From positions 2,046,001 through 2,110,000 of the forward strand of contig OZ237735.1 of the NCBI GenBank assembly GCA_965178125.1: DNA of 64,000 nt. Direction: 5' to 3'. Below the pieces are notes generated by a model. It was not told the origin of the DNA and searched no databases. It was given only the letters and a program-made list of their open reading frames with translations. A program made the translations under genes and the position numbers. Shown piece by piece: positions 15,001-30,000 of this stretch. The stretch's first letter is position 1, and the number at the start of each line of letters is the position of its first letter. Source of the DNA: Bilabrum cf. latius (lineage: Eukaryota > Bigyra: Bicosoecida > Bigyra > Bicosoecida).

Positions 15001-18000
15001 CGTCAGCGAGGGCTTGCCTTCGAACAGATACGGCACCAGCTCCAGCGACCTCCTCCAAGGCCAGCTCGAGGTCGCGCGCCGAGGTCCTGCCAGCGTACAG
15101 GGTCCTCGTTGCCGCAACCTCACCGGTATTACCGCTCTGCAGGGTCAAGTGGAATCCACCCTGCACGGCTGACGCTGCAAGAGCGCCCTATGTATCGGAC
15201 CCGAATCCGATCGAGGCAGTCACGCCTGCCGCGTTGGCCGACGAGACGTCCGGAGCCGGAGTCCCGTACCCAGCCGAGTCGCTACCAAGCGCACGCACCC
15301 GCACAACTTGCACCTCGTTTACAGGCAAGTTCGAAGAGAAAGCTGGCACGCGTTGGGTCACAATGTTGCTGGAATCAGCGCCGCTGCCAAACACGTCAGT
15401 CGAGAAGTCAGCAGGCGTACCCGGCACAGTAGTGTTGACCAGCACGAACACGTTGGCGACGTTGTCGGCGACAGGCGCGCCAGTATTAACATCAGTAGGC
15501 GACACAATCAGGCATGGGGCAGCCGACACAGGGTCAGAGTTGCATTCCGAGGAGAGCGGACCCACATGAGAAGTGAGGGTGACCACCCAGTCAGAGCCGC
15601 TCTCGCTATCAGGGCCATATCTCGTCACATCCACGGACTTGATGCCGCTGAGCGAGAGCAACGCAGTCTCGATATCCTCCTCAGTAGCTTGGATATCCAC
15701 CGTGACCTGCGCCCTGCGGTACAGCTGCACAACAGCACCAGTGGCCTCATCTGCGGCGAACGGCAGCGAACCGCCGGCATCCACAACAGGAGTGCCATCA
15801 GCGGTAGCAGCAACACGAGGCAGCTGCTCCGCACCTTCCAGCACAAAGCCTTCCACCTCAACAGTCTCAAGCAGTACCGTGGCGACCTTGTACACACCAA
15901 GAGCGCCACTGCCGCTATCGGCACCGACTCGGATCGAAGAACCAGCCGACAGCAGGGGGCGAAGGTCCTGTGCAGGCAAGATGATGGAATCGTTAGTCCG
16001 AACAACGCCTGTTCCGATCAGAGTAGACGAAACCATGATAGGCTCAACTTCACCGGAGGTACCTGTGGCATGCGGAGTCTTGAGTGGCACAGAATCGCAC
16101 GTGAACGCACGGCCGGGGTCATCCGAAACGATATGCGTCTCGCCAGCAACAACAATCTCGGTCCCGCGGGCAAGCCAGGGCCTGAGATCCACAGTGGTGT
16201 TGACAGCGTATGAGCCAGCCTGCACCTGAGCGCAGTTGGAAGTAGGAGCTCCTGCCAGGTCGCACAGGTTCTGGGTCATGTCACCGACGAAGTCAACGGA
16301 CAGCGCGAGCTGCCCGGTCAGATGAGTCTGCCCATCCACGCTGCGGATGCTCACGCGGATCTGCTCGGGGCTGGCACCAGCCTCTCCAGCTGCTACCTGA
16401 GAAACTTGGACCATGCCGGTGGCTGCATTGGATCCAGCTGCAGCGGCCTCGCAAGTACCAGCAAATGCATCCACAGCTGCGAGCATGGGCAAGTCACCAG
16501 ACACCGCGTTACCAACGAAGGTGACCATCCACACAGTCTCGGTCGGCGTGTCAGTGCGCGTGGCATCGAAACCAGAGGCCGGTCCGTTGTACGCACGGCT
16601 AACCGAAACAGCGCCGGAGCCGATGCCCGGTAGGGTCGCCAGCTGCTTCTGCACGAATCGAGCTGGGGAATCGAAGGAGATGCACTACTCAGTGCCAGCA
16701 TCCCTTGCCGCTGCGATCTCAGCCGAAGTCGTCGGGAAGCGACCAGTCGACGGATTCCGAGTCACGAAGCTGAGACGGAACGAGCCCATGGATGCCAAGC
16801 TACTCGAAGAGTTAACCGGAGACACAGTTGCGGTGATTCGCTGCACCTCAGGTTTGCGACCAGTCTTGGCGAGCTTGAAGTCGAAGCTCTCGATCGGAGA
16901 GCCGAAGGGTCCATACGGGCCGCCAAATGGCACGTCGTTCCAGGCCAGGTCGATGTTTGCAGCGACCTCGGTCTCGCCAGAGACTCCGTTCTGCTCGCTG
17001 AAGGCGGCAAGGTGCGACGTGGTACCCCGAGGGGCGACGGGTGCCCCGTACGGCGCAACGGCTGCGGGCGAATCAACCGGCAGGGAAGTGCCGAGGCTGT
17101 TCAGGGCGCGTACCCTCACAAACAGGGGGACACCGGGCTCCAGTCCGGCCAGTTCGAACTCGTAGCTGCCAGAGCTACCGCCCACGGCAGCATCTGCCTC
17201 GGAAACGAACACCGCTTCCACTGCCTCAGGGCGCAGGTTAATCGCCTCGCACGATCCATCGCCACCGCGACCACCGCCACGCACGAGCTCCGATACGGAT
17301 ACGTTGGCGCGCTGGATTCCATCGCACACCTCGGCAACAAGCATGGGCCTGTCAGCGCCACCAACCACCGTCCCGGCAGTGGATGGAGTACCGCCCTGGA
17401 AGGTAATGTCCCACTCGTTGCCGTAGGCCCAAGCAGGGGACGATACATTTCCACAGATGCTTATCTCCGGGTTCCAGCCCTCCGCAACGACGGTGGAAAG
17501 ACCGAGCAGCTCATTGGCCACCGTGACCTCGTCCGCGTCGAAGGCAATGCAGTTGGTCACCTATCCGAGATAGGACAGGGTGAAGCCGCCGGCAGCCGGC
17601 ACGTCCTTGGCTCGCAGCTAGACACGCTGAACCTCGTCGAAGTCACCGCAGGATCCATCAAACGTGGGAGTACGAGAGGCCTCCACCTCGAAGCCGGTAA
17701 TCGCACTGCCACCAGAGCTGGATGGCTCGGACCACTGGACTAGGAGCCTGGTTGGGTCGCTGGGGATGGCTGAAACAGCCACCGGCCCAGTCACTGGCTG
17801 AGGCACGTTGTCAGTAACTACGATGGCGGGAGTTCCAGTCCTGGTCTCGGTGTGCACAGCATACTCAGAGTAGCCCTCAGCGTTGCGCGCCTGCACGCGC
17901 ACGTACACAGAGGCACCAGGAGTGATTCCTGCCTCGTCGAGATCCGACACAACCGCGCGGAACGTGGTCTGAGCGCGCTGGAACGGTCCATCACCCGAGA

Positions 18001-21000
18001 TGATCTCAGTGAACACAACACTGCCAACACCAGCCGTGGATGCGTCAACCTGCACGAGCGGCAAGTCACCCGCACGAGCACCGAAGGTGATCAATACCGG
18101 GGTAGGTGTGGCTGCTGCGCAGATAGTCGTCTGGGTCGAATCGGCATCTGACAGGGTCACCTCAACGCCATCCCCAATTCCAGCAGAGGCTGCCAGGATG
18201 GCCTGGAACTCATCAAGAGTACTGTCTACAGACACACCGGTCACAGTGTATCCCAGTAGAGATAGATCGATCGTGTCTGACGAACCCAGGGTGGAAGTGC
18301 AAGTCATCTGCTGGACCTCTGCACGAGCACCCACAGCCAAGGACGGGCTGTCACCGTACAGGCCCTCATCAGATCCGGCATCCGAGTCGACCGTGAGGTC
18401 GCCTGCGATGGTCCTGCCTGTGCGGCCTGGCAGCACGTTGCCAGTGGCACTGCTCGTGCCGAAACCATCGCTTCGCGGCACATTCTGCGCGTCCACTACG
18501 ATAGTCCAAGTGTATCCGTAGGTGGTTGCATGACGGTCTACGCTCACGATGCTAGCGGCACCGCCCAGAGCAGGCATTTCAGCAAGGGCAGCTTGCATCT
18601 CACGGCGATCCGCATTCCACGGCACGCGCGTCTGCTGGCCGCGGAAGTACACATTGAATGCACCGCTGCGGCCAACGGAAGAGTTGAAGGAAGAGCGGAT
18701 GACCAGGGTCTCCATGCCAGGTGCACCCGATGACGCAGGCACGATGGCCTCGGCAGGAGCTGCTCCACTAAAGTCTGCCTGGCTGCTGACCTGCACCCGA
18801 TAAAGGGTCACCTCGGCTCCTCCATCGCGAGAAGGCGGTTCGAACGAAACACCGATCTCGGTGCTTGACACGAGTTCCGCCTCTACCAGCTCCGGTGTCG
18901 CAGGGACGGTGTACGCCGGCATGCGCGCCACTGGGTTGGAGCTCATGCGGAATGCGCCGAGGCCAAGGCGGTTCGAAGCACCCACCCGTACGCGGAACTC
19001 GCTCGTGGAAGAGAGATCCGACAGCACGACCGACGACCGACCGAACACAGTGGCCAAAAGTGCGGAATTTTGGTTCGAGGTGGACAGGCCGGCACCATTC
19101 ACTCGCAATGGCTAGAGGGCGCCCGGTGCCGAAACAGCAGCCATGGGGGCCACTACGCCGGCAGCCGCGGCAGACGAGGATTCTGCCATGGCGTACGGTG
19201 ATGCATCTTGGGACGACGTGAATGACACGTCCCACTCAAACCCATTGCCAGACGCTGCCCTAGACACGCGCACAGTCGAAACGGTGGAAAGAGACTCAAG
19301 CTCTCGTGCCACAGTGGCTGCGTTCGCATTCCAGTCGATTGCCTCCGTGGTCTGGCGCCTGTAGATGGTAAAGGTGCCGTTTTCAGCGGACACCGGGCCG
19401 CGGAAGGCACGGTCCAGGTGCAAGACACCATCGGTGTTCCTGTCACAGAACTCCTCGGACAAGCGGTAGATGTACAACTCAGGGTCAGACTCGGCATCGG
19501 GGCCGAGAGCAATCTCGTCACCGCACTCGTACGTACCCGTCATATTGACAGTAGCAAGCAAAGTGAAGTTATCAGTCTGCACAACACCCTCACCGATCAG
19601 AGTATCGGCCCTATACACTGGCTGGGACACTATGTCGCCTGGGAGTCCACCGAAGCCGACAGACAGGGTGGCGTCGTGTGCAGCGCACAGCGGCACGGTT
19701 GTGTCCGTGCTGTCGTAGTCCACGATACGGCCAGTCGAAGCAGCACAGACGCGATACACGGTCAACTCCACGGGGTACAGCACCGCCGATGCGCCAGGTG
19801 CGCCGATTCTGATGAACTCACCCGGGAAAAACTCGTCACGAGCATCATCACCAGCGATCACTAGCTGCGCCTCACTGCTGTTACTCAGCGTGGCCTTTAG
19901 AGCATCGTTGCTGCCCAGGCGACCACTGCCTACTCGACTAGTCAGCGAGCCTCGGAAACCACCGGCAGCGATGCTGAAGGTACCCTCCAGAGGCAGCTGC
20001 GTGGCGTCCACCTTGATAACCTGCCGAGCGTGCGTGACAGCCACGTTTACGATGCCCTTCATGGCAGAGTCCGCCGCAGACGGGGCAAACCCAGACGTGA
20101 AGACGGGATGGCTTGTATACTGCACGTCATGCGAGGTGAGAGACAGACCCCCGGCATCAGCAGTCTCGTCGAACTCCACCTCGAGGGCAGTGTTACTGAA
20201 CGGAAGCAGACGCACGGAGCCAGCAGGCGGTGCCGAGGGCTTGCATACGGGCACGATGGTAGCCGAATACTCGCCGTCGGCCGAAGAGGCCGAGGGACCG
20301 AAGGTACCGAGTCCCTGCTCGTTAATGGCACCCACCCGCACTGTGTACTCAGTACCGACATGCAGGCCGACAATTGAGAACGCACCCTGCCCGGCCGATG
20401 GCACGCCACTCGTGGCCTGAGCATCGGCGGCTGCCTGGGCCGCCGACACGACGGCAGACCCGAAAGCCACAGGGGCCACTGCCTCGCGGACCGTGACACC
20501 ACGGGAAACGGCAGCAGCCGTAGCCCCTACGAAGGCCTCGCCGTTAACCACCAAAGCACTCACGTTAGCGACCGTGTTCGAGAAAGTCACGAACCAGTCC
20601 CTCGAAGAAGAAGTGTTGGTCGAGCTCACCTCCACAAGGTCAACGCTGGGCAGCGCCTCCAGCGCGCTCTGTACCATGGCTGCGGTCGAATTCACGGCAA
20701 GCGGGACCGTAGCATACCGCACATATGCACGAAGTCCAGTGCCAACCAGCTCGGTGGCGACCGAGGTGTAGATAGCCTGCAAGGGCAGTGAGCCCGCCGC
20801 AAGAAGACCGTCCGTCTCGTCCCCAATGGTCAGGATGGCGTACCGCGCAGCACCAGTTCCTACCACGGAGGCGCTAGGTCGGATCAAGACTTCGTCGCCG
20901 CGACGCAGGAAGTGAGTCAGGTCAGTTGACGTGGTCATGGTTCCGGACCCGTCCTGAAGCGCGACGGTTCCGGGCAGCTCAAGGTCGAAGCCAGCAGTCG

Positions 21001-24000
21001 CGATGGTAAATGAACCACCAGCGACCAAATCATCGGGGTCGCTGGCAGAGACGGAAACGCGCTGCACTTCGGCCACCTCGTAGAACGGCGCCACCGGAGC
21101 CTCACGGAACCATTCGATGCGGTATTGGGAGACAGGTGCACCGCCGTTGTCAAGCGGTGCGGTCCAGTCAACGCGAGCGCTGTTGCATCCAGTGGCAGAC
21201 ACGCCTTGTACCAGCGGCTCCGACGCCGCAGTTGACACAGTAACGGGGTTCTGCTTGATCAAGGCCCACTAGCCCTGACCACGCTCCGCATTGGCTGCCG
21301 CGATCCTAAAGAACATGGGCACGCCACGGTGCAGGCCATCCACAGTTCGTCGGAAGGCCCGCAAAGAGGTGCTAGCATCCGCACGGAAGTCACCAGGAGT
21401 TGAGCTCGAGACTGGCACTTGCATGCGCCCGCTCACCTGAGCCGACGCATCGAAAGAGCTTGAAGAGCTCCACTCGATAATGAACTCGGACAGGTCATCA
21501 CCTCCATTGTCTGCAGGTTCGGCCCATTCAACCACGACAGCATCGTCAGCGGACTGCACCGCGTTTGGTGCTGCAGCAGAGTGGAACGCGCTTGTGGGCT
21601 GTTTGGGCGGCTGCACAGGGGTAGTTACACTCACTGGAGAGGTAGCGTTGGGAGACGAGTAGCCTCGGTCGTTGGCAGCCGCGACGCGCACGAAGAACTC
21701 AGTGCCGGGGTTTAGACCGGAGAGCTTCTTGTGGAAGTCAGCGTCGCTAGACACGAGCTGGCTGCCACCCGCAACCTCATCGCTGTCTGCGACCCAGGAA
21801 TACCCGGCTGGGGCCACTCCCATCCGCGAATCGGTGTGAGTGCAATCCACGGCATCGACACTTAGAGTGCGGTTGGCATACGTGGGGGTATCGGCTGCGT
21901 CGTACCGGAGCGCCTTACCAGTGTGGTTGTTCCAGCAGACGCCGATGCCAGCGCCCGAAACAAACTGGCGGAAAGCGCTTTCATCAGAGGAAGCCGGGGC
22001 AAGCCCATTGGCGTACAGCCCGCTGTCGGAATCACCGAAGCTCCCGGTATCCAAAAGCGGCAGCACTGCGGGTACTTCGTGAGGCATGTCCGCGAAAGTG
22101 ATGGACCACTCAAAGTTGCCCATGAAGGCATCGTGGTTCTGCTCAACGTCCACAGTACCCACAACGTTTTCCAGACCTTGCAGAGCGGTACGCACCTGCC
22201 ATGCGGAAGCGTTGACAGCAAGCAGGCCCGTTGTGGCCTTCTTGAGAACCGGACAAGGCGAGCTGGAGGTGCCCGCGGTCACATGAGCATCCGAGGACGT
22301 ACCTGCAGCAAAAGCAGCATCGATTTCGGCCTATGCACACCCGCGAGACGTGTCGAAGACCAGACGGAACGAGCCCATCGTCTTCTCGCCGTTCCCGAAG
22401 ATGCGTACGGTTTGCATGGGTGCTACTCCGGAGGAGAAGGCTGCCGTGGCTGACTCAATCCGGTACCTGTTAACAGCGTCGCCGTTTACTTGCCTAGGAG
22501 CATCCCAGGCCACGTCAATGGCACGACCCGCATCTTCGCCGGTGGATGCCGACAGGGTCACGCCCTCGGGTCCTGTTGGCGGTGCCATCGGCCGCACCGC
22601 CACCGGGGCACCGGCAGGACCGTACCCTGCCGCAGACCTGGCAGTGGCACGCACGTACACTGCAACACCAGCGGTGAGGCCCGAGATGTTGAACCTGGGA
22701 GCCTCAGCCCACTGCTCTGCCTCCACGCAAGCATCAGACCCGCCGCATTCCGGCTTGTCAGCAGCGGCGCAGGTGGACACATCGACAGATAGGATTCCGC
22801 GCGGAGTCGCAGGGGCAGAGAACTCCACCCTCCAGTCAAAGCCATCCCCTCCAGACGCAGCTCTAGACCGCGTGGCGCGTACACTTGCGCCGGAATCGTC
22901 CTCGCCTGCCTCGGCGATGAGCGCCTCGATCGCAGTCTCCACATCAACCTCGGTGGCTGCCTGATCAATGTTGCAGTCGGAGATCACGGACATATTTGAG
23001 TCCGCGTGCCTGTATCGGATCGCAAAGAGGGAACCAGCATCCAGGGCAAGCCCAGAGGCGGCCGACGCTGCCAGACGGATCGTCTGGACGGCCAGTGCGG
23101 AAACCTCAGGGCTCGTGCCGGTCGTAGCAGCAACACTTGGGCCAAACTCACCGATGTCAGCCTCTTGCAGTCTGGCTGCCGATGCACTGTACGACATTGG
23201 CCTTCCATCGCTACCGCTGTTGAAATCCACCGAAGTGTCCCACTCGACCAGGAAACGAGTCACAGGCGAACCACCAGTGCTGTCATCGCTGAATTGGTCG
23301 ATGCCGAAAGCAACCTCAGCGCTGGTGTCAGTCACAGCAAGGTTGCCGCGGCCTGCAATAATGCTCGGCGCAGCGGGTAGTGCCCTAGGCACAACAGCGG
23401 GCTCGCAGAATGTTAGAGACTTGGAGCAAGCCGCGGTCGCGTTCGTCGGCTCGCTCTCCCCGATCGAGTTCACCGCGGTCACACGAGCGTAATACCGGCG
23501 ACCAGGCACCAGAGCAAGGCTTGGGTCTGCCCGCAGGTCAGACTCAGTGGGCACCAGCACAGACCAAACTCGGTCAGGAGCGCCGGACACCAGAGAGCTC
23601 TGGGACATGGGCACGTCCTGCGGCGTGCTCGTAATGTCCTCTCCAACGACCAAACGAGCAGAGTACAGAGGCTCTCCAAGAGTGGCCGAGTCAAACGCAG
23701 GATCGCGACCGATCTCCACGATATACTCGGTGATGTCTGCGCCGTTGCTGTCAGATGCAGCAACGAACTCCACGCGCAGCCTGTCGTTCTTGTCTGGCTC
23801 TGCCATTGCCTCCACATTCTGAGGAGAAGCAGGCTCAGCGCGTGGCACCACGGCGCGGAGAGAACGGGCCAGGGTGGCCGAGTCGTCGCCAAAGTTGAAC
23901 AAATCCAGGCTGGCTGCCTGCGTAGCAGGACCAGATCCGACTGCATTGATGGCATTGACCCGCACAATGTAGGGCATGCCTGCCTTCAAGACACCGCCAT

Positions 24001-27000
24001 CAGCATCAGTCTCGACCGACAATGACGGCCCAACGCTGGCAGGTGCAAAGTCAGTGCATGTAGAGTTGGCATCTACACCCTCCACTGCAACCATCTGTGG
24101 CAGGTTGCCACGACCGGCGAGGGCCACAGAGGAGAAGGTAACTCTCCACGTGTATCCGTACGACGAGTCCGCGCTGCCATCGCCAGTCCGAGTCACCGTA
24201 ACCCCACCTGCGCCGATCGACAGCAAGTTGCCGAGCTCGTTCTCAAAGTCAGCATCGCTGGCATCGTAGTCCAGGCAAGTGGTCTCCACACCATCGAACG
24301 AGAGTGCAAAGCTTCCAGTAGTGATGGCTCCAGTGCCTGCCGACAGGCGCACAACCTGCACCTCAGCTCCAACCGTGGTGTTGCAACGGCTGTTGCTAGG
24401 GCACCCAGAAGGAGAGATAACAGGTTCCGTGAGCGTGTAGATGGGACTCTGCTGCGGCGCAGCAGGTGTAGAGCTGGCCTGCGTTGAGCTGCTATCCGAT
24501 GTCTGGGGTGCGAATACCAACACCTCGTACGACAAGATCTCGCTTCCGCCATCCACCGTGGGGAAGCCACTGGCATCCACACTGGGCTGCTCATACGAGA
24601 CATCCAAAAAGTTTGGCACGCCAGCTCCACTCCTTGCTGCAGTGACCAAAGCAGGCGCGGGCGGTGCCTGAGCGGAAGGTGCCAGCGAGGCGGGCGATGC
24701 CGATTCAGCAGAGCTCCACCAAGCACCCGCCGGTCCGGAATCACCGTAGGCCGATACCCGGACAAACTGCGGAACACCGTCAGAAAGTGTGACCAAGTTG
24801 ACACCACCACCGATAGTGAACTGAACGCCAACCTTGTCCGATCCAGGCAACACGCCCATCCACTCACAGCCAGGAGATGTACACGTGGACTCCGATACCA
24901 CCTCTTGCGAGCTCGTCGTGAATTCCCTGCCAGTCGACCACTCCACACGGTACTTCTAGCTGGCTGATCCAACGGAGCAAAGCAGTGCAGGAGTGCGGAA
25001 AGTAAGGCCAATGGCATCCGAAGACACCACCTGCACCGTGACATCCCTGGGTGCGCCGACGGCCTGGGGAGCGGGCACGACAGCAAGGGTCAAAGGCAGA
25101 GGATAGATCGCTTGCTACGAAGAGGAAGACGATGAGCGCTGAGCAAGTGCTGGCGGCACACCACCGAAGCGGCCAGCCGGAACGCTAACGACCGAATGGC
25201 CGGATGCACCAGTCGCTGCAGCTGCCACTGCGAGCCGCTGGGCGGCTCCAGGAGATCTTGCGCTGCCAGAGGCACTGCGGCGGACCGACACGGACGATTC
25301 CACGTCGGCAGTGATGACGTTCGAGGCGCCATCCAGGGTGCTTCGCGCAGTGCGGCGGATTGACAACTCTCCAGTTGAGAAGTCGGACCCAGCGGCAGGG
25401 CACCCGCTGGTGATCACCTCGAGCTCAGTGTCAGGAGAGGCACCCGAAGTGTTTGCCACAATATGCCACGAGCTGCCGAAGAGGCCCTCGGGCGCCGGCA
25501 TGTCGGACACAGTGACCCCGCCGGTGATGAGAGCCCCGACCTCCAACTGCACGTCACCGAATAGTGCATCGTAAGGGATGCAGGAGGTCATCGTACCGTC
25601 GTAGCTGAGCCTGAATTCGCCCTGAGTGATAGCAACAGGTGAAGCCAAATCGACCTGCCATGCATCCTTCTGCCCCTGCACGACCAGCCCGTTCACGTCA
25701 CCGGAGCCGCGTGAGAATGTCACAGCGAATTCGACACCCCACACGTCGGTATCAATGCCAGACCCGTCCTCATCCGCAGAGATATTGCTCATTGACACGG
25801 CAATAGGCGTTGCAAATGCAGAGCCCTACAGCGCACTATGCAGCGCTGCAAGCACATCTGACTCAGAAGCAGACGTTGAAATGTCCGCAGTCACACGCCG
25901 AGTGTCAAACTCTCCTGTTGTTAGCTCCAGACGGAAAGCAGTACTGCCAGTGATCACGCCGAGCGACGGGGCACCGGATGCCAGGCGAACCACCTGGACC
26001 TCCTCGGAAGAGTCCGGCCCGGGCACGGCAATGGTAGGGACCGATTCGCCTCCAGCGCTCTTCGCAGCCACGCGCACAAAGGTTGCCCGTCCAAGGCTAG
26101 CGCCCTCGATCACGTGCGTGTACCAGGTACCCTCTGCGACGGGTGCGTGGGCGAGCAGACTGGCAGCATCAGCGGAAACAGCTCCGGCACTGCTGGCCGC
26201 GAAGCCATCAACGCCGTCCAGGGTGACCGAAGCTGCATCAAGGTCAGACACGACCTCACTGAATACGGTACCAGCCTCGAAGGAAGCGCTCGACGAGTAC
26301 TGCACGCGGAACGCGGAAACGGAACCAGCGTACTCCGCGGGCACGCGCCAAGCTACACCGACCCGGTTGGAGCACAGGGGCACGGACTGCACGTCAATCG
26401 GAGCGGCAGGCGGCTGCTCTGACAGGCGAGTGATCTGAGGGGCAACGCGGTAGGAAGACGTCTGCTTGGAGCCAGACTTTGCGCGCACACGTACAGCCAC
26501 AGCCTGCTCGGCCTTTAAGTTGTCTAACACAACCTGATGCTTCAGGCCGCCCTTGAGAGTCTCCACAACCTCGGCAAAGGCACCGGAGCCGAGCAGGGAG
26601 CCACCTCCCGCAACGGTGGCGACGGTAGCGCCGTCATCCGTTGATACCATCAGAGACGGCTGATCGACACCAGCGTCGCGGGTTCCTGCAAACTCGATCG
26701 TCCAATCGCGACCGTACATGATGCGAGGAACGCTCGAGTCCGTCTACGCCCGGGCAGTAACGGCCACGTTCACGGCAGACACGCCGCCCAGAGCCGCATG
26801 AATTTCGTCACGGATGTCCTCTGCCGTAGCGTCCCACGCGATCGTCGCTGATACGTCATTTCCGAACGCTACCCGGACCGAACCATGAAGATCCTCACCG
26901 CCAGCCGAGGACAGGCGGATAGTCTGGATCTCGCGATGAGCCGAAACGGTCACGTCGCCTTGCGGGATGGCCACGATACCAGTGGTGCGCTGGTCAAAGC

Positions 27001-30000
27001 CAGGGTCCGTGCCAGCCGTGATCTCCTAGACCGAAGAGGTCACCACCAGCGAGGCAGAGCTGCCAGAAGGCTCCGAAGCCAGCAGCTGGCTGGAATCTAC
27101 CACGAGAAGCGGCAAATCACCCACAGCCGAATCGAAGGTGACGGCGAACACGACGGATCGGCTGAACGGTACTGCGGCACCAGCGCCGTCCACGGTTTCG
27201 CTCTTTGTAACAGTCACATCCCCAGTTCCAATGGCCTCCAAAGCCTGCTTCACATCGAGGTCGCTGGCGGTCGCAGCGATCTGGCGAGTGCGGCGAGGCC
27301 CATACTGGAGGTAGAAAGCACCATGCAGACTGCCTGCCTCCGGCGCGCTAGCAGCGTTCACGGCGTCAGCACCGTCAAAGGCAACAGTGATGCGCACCGC
27401 CTGCTCCTCGGAATCGCCGACATTGCCATCATACTGCACCTCGTACGAAGTGATAGCATCCCCGCCGTTGGACGTGGGGGCATCCCATTGCACAAGAGCC
27501 GACGTGGTAGACAGAGACTCCACACGGATGGCGGCAGGCGGGTCAGGGCTGCGCGAAGCGATCACACCAGCAGGAGATGCACCTGCGGCCGGTCCAAAGC
27601 TGCCACCAACTCCGTTGAAGGCAGCAATGGTCGCGTGGTACCTGACTCCCTTCGAGACACTGGCCAGAGCCAGACCGTACTTGATCGTTGGGTTCATCGC
27701 AGCGACGTCGACGGGAACAACGGCAGAAGAGGCGCTTCCGCTCACGCTCACCACGGCTCCAGTGGCGGCATCAACCTTCACAATGGCCTCCTGAGACATG
27801 GAGGAGTCCATGGGTGCGAATCGTCCGGTGGCGATCGAAGAGACTGAGATGGAAGCACCAGTCGCATTGCTACCGGCCGCAACTGCCTGCAGCATGGGCT
27901 GCGGTCCAAGTGCCGCCAGGAACCAGATGGTCCAGGTGGTGGCGTCGGCCTCGCTGGACTGCACCACTGCGACATCTCCGCCAGTCGCGGGAAGCGCCTC
28001 GAGAGCTGCCTCCATTTCGTTCGCCGACACGTCGGTGGGGAGCGCGGAGGTCTCCTGCCCGTTTAAGGACACAGCAAACTGCTCCTCGGCGAACTCGTCA
28101 CGGAGACCGCCTGCAGCCGTGATACGGATCTGCTGAGCATCGAAACCGGCAAACGCACGAACGGCAACATCAGTAGACAGCTGCACGGCGCCCTCTGAGC
28201 CACCGAAGAGGGTCGAGTTGTGGGCATTGCTCGTCGTAGTCATCGCAAACGTCTCGCCAGAATCCACAGACACCTGGAGACCGCCAGCCTGGCCAGGCTC
28301 GCTGATTCCGGCGTTGCCAACATGCCCCAGGAATGTCACTGCCCACGTGTAGCCCCACATGGGTTCATTCGACAACAAGTCGCTGTCCTTGCCTGAGGGG
28401 CGCTCGTCGTAGCGAGACACAGACACGCCACCTGCGGTTGGCAGAGCACGGAGGGCGGCCTGCACAGCGGCTGCGCTGGCATCCCATGCAAGATCACCGG
28501 TGGACTCACCGCCGAATGAAGCGCGGAACGTGCCGGCAGCACCGCCTGCAGCATGCGTCTTCAGGCTGATCGTGTGCACTGCATGCATAGAGTACACGGA
28601 ACCAGCACCTTCCTGGCCGGCGAAGTCCTGGGATCCTCCGGCGCGTACACCATCATAGCCGATGGCGTCCCACTTGACGCGGAACTCAGACACCGCGGCA
28701 CCGTTCGAATCTGCACTGGGCGAGAAGTACAGCATAAGCTGGTCAGCCGACCCATCGCTGGCCGAGGAAGGCATCAAGAGGGCCTTAGACGGCGCCTTGG
28801 GCGCGCCACTCGGTGACCTCGAGATGGGGCTTGTCCTGGTCGTGTCCACCGACGTTCCGTAGGCATTGGAAGCAGCAACTCGCACAAAGTACTCTGTCCC
28901 GGTCTTCAGCTGGGACAGAACAAACGAGCAGGCGGTCACCTGGCACGGGGTGCGACCTTCAGCGCCTGCGGAGGGGTCAAGGTCACTGGCATCCACCTGG
29001 GTGCTCCCAAGAGGTCCACTGCGTGCACCTGACGAGAACGCGGACGATGTGTCCCAGTCGATGCGGTACGCCTGCACAGCGGAGCCTCCATCGCTCTCGG
29101 GTGCGTTGAAGAACACTCGAAGCGAATTGGCGGACTCGCCCATCAGCTGAGCCGCGGCAGGAGCCGAGGGGCGCTGGATCGGGGGCGAGGCTGCAGCGGG
29201 GCTGGACAGAGTCGGAGCACCCTGGCCAAGGTCATTGTACGCTGCCGACACGCGTACAAAGTACTCGGCACCGGTAACGAGTCCCTCAATCGCATACCGA
29301 TAAGCAGACTCGCCATCAGCAGTGGCCTGAGCCGCGAGCGACGCCTAGCTCACCTCATCTGCTGCATAGGCTTCGGCGAGAGCACCTGGTGCAGCATCGC
29401 CCACCAGCAGCTGCAGCGCTCCCTCAGTCACGCCAGTGTAGGATCCATCGATACCAATGGCGGTATCAGAGCCGTTGTAGCTCACTGATTCCACCGTGAA
29501 GATGTGAGACGCATTGCCGATGCTGGCAACCACACGAACGAAGTCGCCCACGAAGACAGTGGACGAAAGGTCAACAGAGAGAGCATTTAAGATGTTGCTA
29601 CCAGTTGTGGCCAGAGCGCACGACGCACAGGCCTCCGTGGATGGGCTGTGGGTGACAGTGGCGCTACCGGCGCTGAGAGACCCTCCGTTGGGATCACTGC
29701 CCTAAGCAACAAGATCGCTGCCGTCAAACTCGACAGTCGCGATCTCTCCCGAGCCGCGATCGCCCACGAACGCGATTCGCCACTGCCGCAGGCCGTCAGA
29801 GCTCCCGGCAGATTTGAGCTCCACTTCGGGGGCGCGCACCACAGAGAGAGCACCGATGGCATCTTGCATTTCAGCAGCCGTGGCATCGAAAGCGAGGGGC
29901 ACGGTTGGTTCGCCATACAGCGTGATGCGGAAAGTTCCGCGCACTCCGGTGGTGTTCAGAGTGAGCACCTGAGTGTCAGGCCGAGCATCCTCGAAGCTCG